A stretch of DNA of 64,000 nucleotides. Origin: Talpa occidentalis (lineage: Eukaryota > Chordata > Mammalia > Eulipotyphla > Talpidae). The DNA lies in NCBI RefSeq assembly GCF_014898055.3, contig NW_023604861.1, positions 93,994,083 through 94,058,082 on the forward strand, given 5' to 3'. Below the pieces are notes generated by a model. It did not search any database, was not told the DNA's origin, and worked only from the letters and a program-made list of their open reading frames with translations. Position 1 is the stretch's first letter, and each line of letters opens with the position of its first letter. The position numbers and the translations under genes are program-made. Below are positions 45,603-56,109 of the stretch, one piece after another.

Positions 45603-48340
45603 CTAGTATTAGGTAAACACTGGGTTGGGGGTCTTCTGGACTTGCCAGTTCATCTGCATTGGTTGAATTGACTTGTCAATTTCCATAAGAAAACTAATTT
45701 TATCAATTATTTCCAAGAAGCAGGCAACGAACTGAATTAACTATAAACCCAGTAAGCATTTTGGCTTTTCAGAGACAGTCTTTGGATGTGACATCTTTTG
45801 TCCTCAGAGACATTTAGGTCATCTGCCATTTCCTAATAGCAGCCTGGCTGCTGAGAAGGCTATAAACGATGAGCTTTGGGACTCAGTCTTCTCATCAATA
45901 AAATGGGAGGGCTGGACTAGACCAGGAGTGGTAAACACATGTGTGAATACTGCCACTCTTACGCTTGATCTATGGCAGACATCGCTAATCAATTACAGCA
46001 CTCGTTCCTCAGGGACCCAGAGGCAGCCTCAGTCCTTTTCAACACAGGACTGTAGGCAGCCCCTACCAATCAATTAGATCTGTCATGCATGCTGTAAAGC
46101 ATTTGTCTTCGGGCACTAGATGATCTCCAAGCCTCCCTCCAGCTGTGCTGACCTGGGATTGCAACTGATTAGGTGTCTGAGGACTCAGCCTGGAGACCAC
46201 CAGATCGGCAGCTGTCCCTGGGGCTTCCCAGGTCTGTGAAGCTGCCCTTGAGCTGGGCTGTGGCTGCAGTGGTGCCTTATTAATTTTCTTCACTGCTAAT
46301 AAATGTGCATTGCGTCAGCTCTATTCTGCCCCCTCAAGTTCTCCGGCTGCTGCCATCAGCAGGGACTTTTAGAGGGCTGTAAAAATAGTTTTTTGAGGAG
46401 CCTGCACAGAAGAAGCAGCCAAGCCTTTTTGTTTCCTTTCTTTTCTGAGGGAATGGGGGAAGATGGGTAGGGAATACTTCACAATGAAGGAATGTGCTCC
46501 TTGGGGAATTTAAAGTTGTTTTCCTTAGAAAAAGAGAGAAGAAGTTATCGCACACTCGTCTCACATCCAGTCACAGAGCAGGTCTTTGAGGAGTAGTAAC
46601 AGCTCCCAGGAGGTCATCGGCTTAAGCCAAGTCTCCTTGGGCTGTTGACAACTAGGTCCCAATGAGCAAAGTCATAATGAGCTCACTGTCGCCCCCCTGG
46701 CTGGTCCAGCTTCGTGTTCCAGAGGGCTTGATGGCTCCAAGCCATCATTTTCTGCCTGTCTTGGAGGATAGGCGTGCAGGAGAGCTTTCTTCCTAATGAG
46801 TGAAAGTTTCACCTTCTCCCACCGCTGCTCTGCTTTTGAAAAGGCTGAAGACAAAAGTTGAAATGGTAGGGATGGGAAAAGCTGGGGATTTGGAGGCTCT
46901 GCCATGTCTTCATTCTTCCCATTTTATAGAAGAAGAAACTGAAGCTTGCAGGGGGTGAGGGCAGGGGAGTCAAACACCAAAGGGGATGGTACAAAACTTG
47001 TTCTGGGAAGAGAAATGCATCTCTTGACTTCTGGATCAGCAGGTCAAAGCTGCGGGGAAACTAGAAGCTTGTGGAACTTGAGTGATATCTGCTCCTGGAA
47101 ACATAGTCACAGAACCTTAGGATTTTAATTCTAAGATTATATTTTTAAATCTTATAAAACTATAAGCCAAAGCATTAATAAAAAAAAACACATAGGTTTT
47201 GCTAAAATTTGATAAAATTCACGTGAAAACATCAAGGTAACATGAGGGGTAATATTAAGCTAACAAAGACCCGCAGGGCATAGAGCAGAGGAGGAGCAAC
47301 AGAGGACTCTGGGTCTTTCCCATCAGATACCATTAGATTGAAGGGGCCTGGGGACGGTGTGGTGCCGGGGGACAGGGGAGAACCAAGTCAGATGTTGGTC
47401 AGAGAAAGCTGAGAGTCTGGAAGTCTTGGCGGCTGCAGGTCAGTCGGCAGGTCCTCTTGGGGGTGCATTTGCCCTGTGTGGCCTGGCTGACAGTGTTTCT
47501 TCCTTGGGCAGATCTCCTTGCATCTGAGATCACCCCTTCACACCCTAGCAGTGGCATGTGGTTGTCGCTTCGTTCTCCTGCATGTTAACCTTCCATGGGA
47601 GGAAGCCTCTCTGGGTTTTGCAAGGCAGCAGGTACTGCTCCTTCCTGCCACTTCTTATCTCCTTTGGGTGAGAACACAGACTCTAAACACAGTAGATCAT
47701 ATTGTGTTACAAGAAGGTCTGGCCATTCCAGCTGTAAATGGGAGGTGAGGGGTGATGAGGTGATAGAACAACAAAGACTTGGAGGAGGCAAGGGAACAAG
47801 CCATGGGCATCTGCAGGGAAGGTGGTCTGTCTGACCAGATCCCACTCCCCTTCCAGCATTGTTTTGTCACAGCTTTTTCTGCAGTGTGCGTCACTTTGCA
47901 CTATGCATCACTTTGCAGTGTGTCTCACAACCTTCGTCAGACCGGTGTTCTCTTTCTCTTGGACCTGGAGATCCTTGTGGTTCCATCTCTCCCCAGTCGG
48001 CCAGTTCCTGGGGGTCAGGGGTTTATACTCTGTATAATGCTGTACCTCCAGCCCTCATAGCCATCCCGCAAATGCCAACTGTCACAGGTAGACGAAGGAA
48101 GGGGTGGGAATTATCTGTCCTCAGCACTGAGCTCATGATGGCAGATCTTTCTGCCCTGCCCCCCATCCTAAGGCCTGGCTCTAGCCAGAATTTGTCAAAT
48201 GAATGAATGACTGTCAATGTGCATCCATAGCCCTCACTCAACTATCAGGCTAGGAGTCCCAAAGCCAGTGAAAAGGGAGTGAATTCAATCCAACCACTAG
48301 TTCCTAGAGATCAGAGCAGCTGCTCCTGTGATGTGATCAA
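45603..48340. other. Intergenic DNA with a possible regulatory patch
   Basis: No recent repeat. The part 46040-46470 is rich in E-box words (cagctg near 46139 and 46209) and A/T-rich homeobox/MEF2-like words (ttattaattttcttc, 46278; ctgtaaaaatag, 46377). This is only suggestive of a regulatory element. An open plus frame 47518-47748 and its neighbours have no domain. Confidence 0.35.
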
Positions 48341-48369
48341 CTCCATCTATGGATCCACCAGATTCTTTT

Positions 48370-48637
48370 TTTTTTTAAAGATTTATTTATTTTTATACAA
48401 GAACCAGGGTATAGGCCAGATGCGCGGGAGGGTGAGAGGATTCACCAGAGACAGAGTGGGGAGCAGAACAGGCAGACTGATGAAATACACTGCTGAGGGG
48501 AGCAGTGGGGGAGGCAGGAGAGGTCTGCTGCGCCATGTGGGATTCTCGCTGGCTGGCCGAGATTGAACTGACGCTGAAGAGGCTGCGGACAGCTTCACAG
48601 TGCTGCGCTCAACAGTCTGCACCACCAGGGAGGCCCC
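48370..48637 (-). repeat. tRNA-derived SINE
   Basis: A full minus copy with the 20-bp direct repeat tggatccaccagattctttt (48350-48369 and 48638-48657). The perfect, long duplication indicates a fairly recent insertion. Confidence 0.95.
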
Positions 48638-48675
48638 TGGATCCACCAGATTCTTTTGTCGAAACAGCTGGTTGA

Positions 48676-49251
48676 CACTATGGAGAGCTGTGTGGAGATT
48701 TCTTGACCTACTAAACATAGAACTTCCATATGATCCAGCCATTCCACTCCTAGGTATTTACCCAAAGGACACAGAAACATCAATTCCAAAGAACACCTGC
48801 ACCCCTATGTTTATAGCAGCACTGTTTACAATAGCTAAGCTTTGGAAACAGCCCAAATGCCCAAAAATAGATGACTGGATCAAGAAGATGTGGTCCATAT
48901 ACACCATGGAATATTACTCAGCATTCAAAAAAGATAAACACATGCAATTTGCAGCAACATGGATGGCGTTGGAAGGGATCATGCTCAGCGAAATAAGCCA
49001 GAAAGAAAAAGAAAAATACTGGATGGTCTCACTCATAGCAGGAATCTAGAAAACTTAAATAAGGAACCAGGAAAAAGAATAACTATAAGAAAGAAAATAT
49101 CAAAATTAACAAACAACTATGAACCAGAAGACACTCTATGGGGGGCGGGGAAAGGAGGGCTTGGGGTAAAAATAAGGGGGTTGTAATTGTATGGGGAATA
49201 TAAAAATAAAATTTAGATAAAAAAAATTTATTAGATGGGAAAAAAAACAAC
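48676..49251 (+). mobile_element. Young L1, strongly 5'-truncated
   Basis: A plus-strand copy of the last part of ORF2 and the 3' UTR, collinear and nearly identical to 17770-18330. Its target-site duplication aacagctggttga is perfect (48663-48675 and 49252-49264). The ORF2 end is intact to the same stop codon as in the full-length copy. The poly(A) region is interrupted by ttagatggg, perhaps a mutated tail. The G-rich 3' UTR tract is shorter than in the full-length copy. Confidence 0.94.
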
Positions 49252-49289
49252 AACAGCTGGTTGAATAGCTGAGCAAACCCTGGTTGAAA

Positions 49290-49430
49290 CAGAGCAGTGG
49301 GCTTCATTCACTCATTAAGTATCTATAGAGCACCTACTGTGTACCAGGCTATTCAAGAGGCTGGGATACAGCAGCACACATGGCAGGCAAAAATCCCTGC
49401 CCTCACAGAGCTGACATTGGTGTGGTGGGA
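49290..49430. repeat. L2-like ancient LINE fragment
   Basis: ttcactcattaagtatctat, agcacctactgtgtaccagg and cctgccctcacagagctgac are in the order found in ancient L2-type elements. Confidence 0.65.
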
Positions 49431-51140
49431 GCAGAGTAATGGGGTGGGCAGTAGGGGACAGTGGAGGCTGGGGGTGAGGTGAGAGATGTCAACTTTGGCT
49501 TCTACTCTAATATTCCAGTTCTCCACTGATACAGAGGACACTATTCCAACTGCTGTGGCTTAAAAACGATATTCTTTTTCCATGGATTTGCGGGCTGACT
49601 GGGCTCAACCAAGTGGTTTTCGCTTAAGTTGTCCCATGAGGTTGCAGCCAGATGGAACCCGCAGCTGTGGGCCTCTCGAGCATGAACTTCACATATGGCG
49701 TACGGGGCTGGGTTGAGGTGCAGGTACTTCCATCACTCACATGTCTGGCACCATGGTGCCCTCCATGTGGCCTCTCTCCCTCATGGAATAGACTGGACTT
49801 CTCACACAGTGACCGGGGCTTCCACTGGCAGGAAGCTGAGCTAGCTAGTTCTCTTAAAGCACAGCATGACTTCCACGTCTGCAGGGCTGTTTGCCAAAGC
49901 AGTCACAGGCTAGTCCAGAGTCACACAAGTGGGGGAAGACACCACATCTCCCAGCATCAGGAGGAGAAGGAATTGATGGCAACCCCTAACACATCTGAGG
50001 ATAGAAGAAAGTCACTGCGAGGTTTTGAGTGGAGGAATGATGTGATATGTGTTGTGTTTAACAGGGTACGGACAACTGTGTGGATACCTGGCCTTGCCTG
50101 CCCATCATGACAGGCTCTTCCTGTTGTCAGTAAGCACCTTCTTTCACTGTCTTCTCACTTTCCTCTCTGCCCACAGGAGTCAGGACCAAGCACACCCTGA
50201 GACCTGCCCTCCGCCAGGGAACCTGCTCCATTGGCAGCAGAGCATGTGCTTGTGGCTGAGAAGGTACACCCTGGCAAGGGGGTGTCCGAGAGGCCTGTAT
50301 TCAGGCCCTGCCCCAATTTCAAAGATCCAATTTTTCCATAACTGGGGTGTTCACTTGGATATATATAGGAAGGAAGGAGGAAAACTAGAGAGTAAGTACG
50401 AGAGTTTCTTGCCTGGATGTCTCATCGCTGTCCTCTGGACCCAGTGTCTTACTGGTCAATGTTGGCAGTGCAGCCTCTGCAACCAAGAGTTAGGGAGGGG
50501 CTTAGAGGGTCACCAGACTGACCTTCATCTACTTTCTTCTCACTTCTCTGGGTGGTTCTATGCAGGGCCACTGTGAGCACAACTCCTGGGGCACCAGTAA
50601 CAGGCCTCCTGTTTCCACCAGAAGAGTTTCCTTCTGATAGTCTAATTTCCACCCTTCCTCCCTTTCTCTAATGGGTGGCACACCCACTTTGAAGCAATCC
50701 GAATAGCCAGAAATAGGAACTCCAGTTCAGGAATGTAGAATTTCATGCAGGTTTCCAGGTTGGCCAAAAAGATGGCAATCATTGGATGCCACCCTGCAGA
50801 GCAGTCCTGTCCTCACCCGTGGGTGATGCAGGCGCACCAAGGATTTGCTGGGTCGGTTCCACTCAGCAGTGCTGGCGGTGTGTGGGGGGAACCAGTGCCT
50901 GGATACCAAGATCTGGGGTCCATAAGCCATGATTCTAGAATGTTTGGAGGTGGTGCCCCAGCATCTGACTCTGACCTGGAGCTCTAGCCTTGTCCAAAGA
51001 AGGCCAGTGGCTTCAACTGAGAGGAAGACAGTAAGAAACTCACCGGGACTGGCAGCACATGCTCTGACAACCAAGGGCCAAGCTTTAGGTGGCTGGGACA
51101 GTCACCTCCTCATGTGCTAAACATTGGACTATCAGGAGGC
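49431..51140. other. Intergenic DNA with a diverged interspersed repeat
   Basis: 49550-49960 resembles an old mammalian repeat (tgctgtggcttaaaaacgat; ctgactgggctcaaccaagt; tcactcacatgtctggcacc), but the family is uncertain. The two plus ORFs at 49652-50110 and 50049-50576 overlap in different frames, run into this repeat and have no domain, so I do not call them genes. Confidence 0.45.
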
Positions 51141-51144
51141 AATG

Positions 51145-51330
51145 AAACACAGTTGTTCAAAGCTTGGGTTTTTGGGTCAATTGACCTGTGTTCAAATCCC
51201 ACATCTGTTATTTTATTTCTGTGAGCAATTTTTTTCCTCTAAGAGCCCATATCCTTATCTGTAGAATGGGGTTTGCTCCTTGATCATCATGAAGATTATT
51301 GAAATAGAGATTGCAATTTCTTGTGGAGTG
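51145..51330 (+). repeat. MIR fragment
   Basis: Forward MIR: aaagcttgggtttttgggtc, gacctgtgttcaaatcccac (51183), then atccttatctgtagaatggg (51251). Confidence 0.75.
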
Positions 51331-51754
51331 ATAATTATCATGTCATGGAAGGATAATGACTGGTTTTCTGACATTCATTACCAATGGCCTAAGCCCTAAG
51401 CGCTTGCCGTCCCTTCCCTTCCCTTCCCTTTCTAGCTTTGTTCCTGTTTTTTGGGCCAGCTACCCTGGAGATGCGAGCTTTCCAGTAGCCCTATTCTGCT
51501 AGCCCACGGTACCCTCACACAATTGCTTTGGGGGGAACTATTTTTAATGTAGGACATAGGATTCCTTGAGGTGTTTGCATTGCCCCATGCAAGCAAGAAG
51601 TGAGCCACCTGGAAGTTCCAGAGCATTTTGTGTCCTGGCAACTCTATGAATTCGTGTAATCCACGACTGTCACTGTGGGGCCACCACTCCTGGTCCCAAA
51701 ATCAGCAAGAAGTTGGTGATGGGGAGTGTTTTGTTGTGTGCAGGCAGTGTCATG

Positions 51755-51768
51755 CCACCAGGGGGCGC
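51755..51768 (+). promoter_or_regulatory. CTCF core motif match upstream of ATOH8
   Basis: ccaccagggggcgc matches the CTCF core at all positions, in the strongest variant of the motif. It lies about 3.6 kb upstream of the ATOH8 start codon, outside any recognised repeat, and points toward the gene. A role as a boundary or promoter-proximal loop anchor is inference. Confidence 0.65.
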
Positions 51769-51929
51769 TGCCTTACAGGTCTCTTCCCCACTATTCCAGG
51801 AGGCCAAGGGGAAGCCAAATGGAGCCCTGGGAGGCAGGTTTGACCTCACTTAGGCTAGGGCACTGTGGGCAGCTAGCCTGGACTTTGAAGGTCTACCACC
51901 TGGAAGATTGGGAATGACAATAATAGAGA

Positions 51930-52090
51930 CCCTGCCCCTGGGCCTTTTACACTTTCCCTTCTGTTCCTGAACATACCATTCCATTTTACAATGCCCTGAT
52001 AATGAACAGAGATTCAGAGAAGGGGCTGCCCAAAGTCACAGCTGGTAAGTGGCAAAGAAAAGATCCCTTCTAGCCTTGCTTGATGCCAAC
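51930..52090 (-). repeat. MIR fragment
   Basis: Reversed MIR: gaacagagattcagagaagg followed by gcccaaagtcacagctggta (52028). A second short MIR-like piece is at about 52465-52560 (cagaggaaactgaggttcag). Confidence 0.65.
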
Positions 52091-53187
52091 TCTGAGGCTC
52101 TGACATTTGACCAGAAGCATTTCCCTATGGCGAGGGAAAACGAGAGTGTCCTGGGAGACTGGAAACCGTCTGAGACCCACTCTACCTCCACCTAGCACAG
52201 CTGACTCGTCCTATCTTCTCCGCCCCCCTCTTCCTACCCCATAGGATCACAGTGGGATCTCCTCTAATTTGGGGGAGTTGCTGAGGGGCTCAGGATTGGC
52301 AGGAGTGGACCCATTGATACTCAACCAAGACGTGGTTTTGGAGTATAGCCTGGCCTATTTATGGTCAGTTCTCAGTCCTGCCCCAAGTGTCCATGGGCAC
52401 CCCAGCCTATACCCTGAGTCTGGGGGCAGATGCTTGGAGCAAAGTGCCAGCTCTACTTAATGCACCACGCTCAATGCTGTACATGTAGCCTCATGCTCAC
52501 CCTATGAAGCACATGACTGTGATCATTTTACAGAGGAAACTGAGGTTCAGAGAGTACTTTAGCAACCCTGGGAAGAAGGACTTGGCTTTCCCTCCATCTC
52601 TGCCACTGGGGCTAGACGGAGACCAGCACAGTACAGGAATGGGCAAGTCACTGTTTGCTATCTGGAGAATGTAAAGAGCATGAGGTTGCTGGCCCTTCAG
52701 CAATGCTTTGGAGACAGAGAGGAAGGAAACAGGGGGCTCTCAGGAGCTCACAAACCCTGGGCATCAACAGGTCAACAGTGGAGGATGAGTTGCAGCAATA
52801 ATTGTGAGCCACGATGTGCAGAGGCCAGTGTGCACGTGTGTGTGGGGGGTGTGTGTGTGTAGTGATCTGCCAAGGGTGACAGAAGGAGGGGAGACTGCAG
52901 AGAAGGGGAGACTGAAGTGGTCATGTAAGGTGAAGGGAGAGCATGCTCTGCACAGGGAAGATGTGGGGGGCCTGCAAGCAAAGGTTAAGACAGTAGGGTC
53001 TCAGGTAGTGTGGTAGAAAAGAACAAGATGATGGGGTGCACCTTTGATCTTCAGGCTAGAGATAAGGTGCAGATGCTGAGTGTCCAGAGAAGGGGGTACC
53101 TCAGGGAGCATACATTTTATGATACTGAGACCCATCCGTGCAGAAAAAAGGAGACTTTATATTTACTATAGTTAGAAAACCATGTGC

Positions 53188-53250
<63 letters not shown>
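53188..53250. repeat. (CT)n(GT)n compound microsatellite
   Basis: About 12 CT units pass directly into about 20 GT units. Likely length-polymorphic. Confidence 0.96.
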
Positions 53251-53253
<3 letters not shown>

Positions 53254-53929
53254 ATGGGTGAATGCATGTGTGGATGTTAGAAACCTGATGTCAAAGTTCT
53301 TTTAAATCCATGATCTCTCTTTATTTTCCCAAATACCCTGAGAGGTTGGCTGGACAGAATTATCATCTGCAAGGACAGATGAGAAAACAGAACCCCAGGG
53401 GGGATGAAATGTCTTACGGGCCTTGATAGCCGAAGAGCCAAGGTCCAGGTCTGACCCCAGGTCTATGCTCCTGCCCTTGACCCAGACCCCATCCTACCTT
53501 CCAGGTCCCTGCATATCACCACACCTTTCCCCCTCACCCATCCCAGGGCATTCTCCCTGGAAGGAGGGAGGGCACTCTGCTCTGAACTGTCCCTGGAGAA
53601 AGCCCACTGGTGGGCTTGGGAGTGGCAGTGGAGGAATGAAAGCAGAAAGGTGAAGATACCAGTGGCTGCAGAGGCCAGTATCCAAAGCCAGGGTTAAAGG
53701 TCTGTTTTCTCCTCCCAAGTTGCTGTTAGTACCTACCACAATGAGGAGAAACTGCCAGAGAGTGGACAGAGAAATGTACTGGTCTTCAGGGCCTTAGGAA
53801 GTAGGCCATGGGTAATGCCTGGGCACACTAGTTTGACCTCTTCTCTCTAGAATCTCCAGTGGTGTGTCACAGAGGACCAAGGGTCTGGGCAGTGGATGTC
53901 TGCCCTTCGCCAAGAACTCCTGTAGATCT

Positions 53930-54125
53930 CTCTGCCAGGCACCACTCTCAGTGCTTTGCACATACATGATCAGATAATCTTCACAGTCACCTTGGAAGGA
54001 AAGTACAATTATTACTTCCATTTTCTAGAGGATGAAAGAGAGGCACAGAGAGGTTCAGTGACTTGCCCAAGGTCACTCAGTTTCTAAGTGCCAGGGCTGG
54101 TTTGAACCAAGCAAATCTACCTCTG
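53930..54125 (-). repeat. MIR fragment
   Basis: A well-preserved reversed MIR core: aggcacagagaggttcagtg, then acttgcccaaggtcactcag (54061). Confidence 0.85.
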
Positions 54126-55055
54126 GGAGCTATTTTGCCTCAACTGCTTCTACTAAGAACTAAAGCTATCATTTGACTAGTATCCTCTAAGTGCCACGGC
54201 TTAATTCCTCACAACAATTAAATGCTGTGACTTAGGCAGTGATTTTATTATTAATTTTTTTTGGGGGGGGATTTTTCATTTCGAGATGAGTAAATGCAGC
54301 TTAGTGGGTAACCTGGAGTGAGATGACTAGGGATTCTCACAGATGCTAAGTCTGTCTGAACTCTAAGCGCCTTTCTCCTTGGCCTCCTTGGCCTCTTCCA
54401 TTCTCTGTGTGACTGTGGGAAAGCAAATTCCTTTCAGAACCTCAGTCTCCCTAACTCTTTGGCATTTTACCCCTGGCTTCCCTGCTCCAGACTGGACAGG
54501 ACCCTTGAAGTGAGGGTCAAGGCCAACGCCACAGCCTGTTCCTTCCCTCATGGATCTCCCCAGAAGTCGTTGCTCTTTTTCCCTCCTCAGCGGGCGAGTT
54601 GGGGTGCAGGGGTGTCGAAGGAGGTGCTGGATGCGAGCGGACGTTGCCGCGTCCACGAGAGGTCAGCAAGGCCGGGTGGAGAAGACCCAGCTCCGATGTG
54701 GGGGTGGGCCCAAGGGCTCGGGAGCCACGTGCTCGGGGCAGGACCGTGGGGCGCTAACCAGCCTCTGGGAACACCGAAGCGCCCCGGACTTGAGTAGGGG
54801 GCGGGGAGCGAGCGCCGGCGGAGGCAGGTTCTGGGCAGAAGGGATGGGGGTGGGGGGAGGCAGGGAGGACGCGGACAAAGGAGGCGGCCGGCGGCCCAGC
54901 TGTTTTGAAAAATGCTTCCTGTTTCTTTAAAGGCGCTCGCGCTCGGGCGGCCGGGGCTGGCGAGGCGGCGGCGGGAGCTGCCTCCTCTCCGGGCGGCGGC
55001 GCTGACTGATCTCGCGAACCGGGCTTCTGTGTAAACTGAGGCTAAACAAACACAG

Positions 55056-55121
55056 ATGGAGCGCAGCGGGCGTGCTCCAGAAACGCTGGCGCGGCGGCCG
55101 CGACTTCAGATGACACTCTGA
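55056..55121 (+). other. Possible upstream ORF, 21 codons
   Basis: An ATG at 55056 (-3 C, +4 G, a middling context) opens a 21-residue frame ending at TGA 55119-55121, 241 nt before the ATOH8 start. If the transcript begins upstream of 55056 this uORF could lower ATOH8 translation. There is no evidence that the peptide has a function. Confidence 0.4.
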
Positions 55122-55362
55122 GCGCTCCGGGAACGGGCAGCCCGGCGGCTTCGCGGAGCCGGCGGCGCAGCTGCCCCGGGCGAGGGGGAGAAAAGCAGGG
55201 AGGGGGGGAGGAGGGAGGGAGAGAAAAGGGGGCGAGCCCGAGACTCCCAGGCGCGGAGCGCGGCGGCCGCCCGGGCAGAGCCGGCGCGCGGCGTGCAGGG
55301 CGAGCGCGGCGGGCGCGCGTCCCGGGCAACCCCACGCCCCTGCCTCGCGCGCCGCCCGCGCC

Positions 55363-56109
55363 ATGAAGCACATCCCGGTGCTCGAGGACGGGCCCTGGAA
55401 GACCGTGTGCGTGAAAGAGCTCAACGGTCTCAAGAAGCTCAAGCGGAAAGGCAAGGAGCCGGCGCGGCGCGTGAACGGCTATAAAACTTTCCGATTGGAC
55501 TTGGAAGCGCCCGAACACGGCGCCGCCGCCACCAACGGGCTGCGGGACAGGACCCAGCGGCTGCAGCCCGTCTCGGCCCCGGTGCCCGCCCCGGCGGCGC
55601 CGGCCGTTCCTTCAGGTGGGGCCTCGGACGCTGCGGGGGAGCGCGGAGGCGCCCGGGCGCCGGAGGTCTTGGACGCGCGAAAACGCGGCTTTGCTCTGGG
55701 CGCGGTGGGGCCGGGACTCCCCACGCCGCCGCCGCCGCCGGCACCCCAGGGCCAGGTACCTGGAGGTCCCGACGCACCGCCTTTCCGAGAGCCCGGCTTG
55801 CGCCCCCGCATCTTGCTGTGCGCGCCGCCTGCACGCCCCGCGCCGTCCGCGCCCCCCGCGCCCCCGGAGTCCTCCGTGCGCCCCGCGCCCCCCACGCGCC
55901 CTGGGGAAAGTTCCTACTCGTCAATTTCACACGTAATTTACAATAACCACCCGGATTCCTCCGCGTCGCCTAGGAAACGGCCGGGCGAAGCTACCGCCGC
56001 CTCGTCGGAGATCAAAGCCCTGCAGCAGACCCGGAGGCTCCTAGCGAACGCCAGGGAGCGGACGCGAGTGCACACCATCAGCGCCGCCTTCGAGGCGCTC
56101 AGGAAGCAG
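55363..56109 (+). CDS. ATOH8: ATOH8 exon 1 coding part
   Basis: ATOH8 (Math6) is a nuclear basic helix-loop-helix transcription factor of the atonal superfamily that binds E-boxes, usually with E proteins, and acts in organ and vascular development and in BMP-linked hepcidin control. This exon encodes residues 1-249. The N terminus MKHIPVLEDGPWKTVCVKEL is the family signature. A basic cluster KKLKRKGK (24-31) may be a nuclear signal. A long Pro/Ala-rich stretch (about 70-185) is followed by the conserved block ESSYSSISHVIYNN, then the basic region and helix 1 (about 221-249) with the E-box-contacting N-A-R-E-R-T-R at 229-235. The ATG has a strong Kozak context (G at -3). The exon ends in phase 0 at CAG|GTACCG. 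The predicted protein is about 7 residues shorter than the human one (about 321), the loss falling in the Pro/Ala-rich part. Confidence 0.97.

Noticed and set aside
49652..50576. Two overlapping plus ORFs of 152 and 175 residues
   Set aside because: Different frames of the same DNA, the first within a diverged repeat, with no domain or exon signals.
54927..55930. Antisense ORFs of 138-175 residues opposite ATOH8 exon 1
   Set aside because: Shadow frames of a CpG island; Arg/Pro/Ala-rich with no domain and no splice context.
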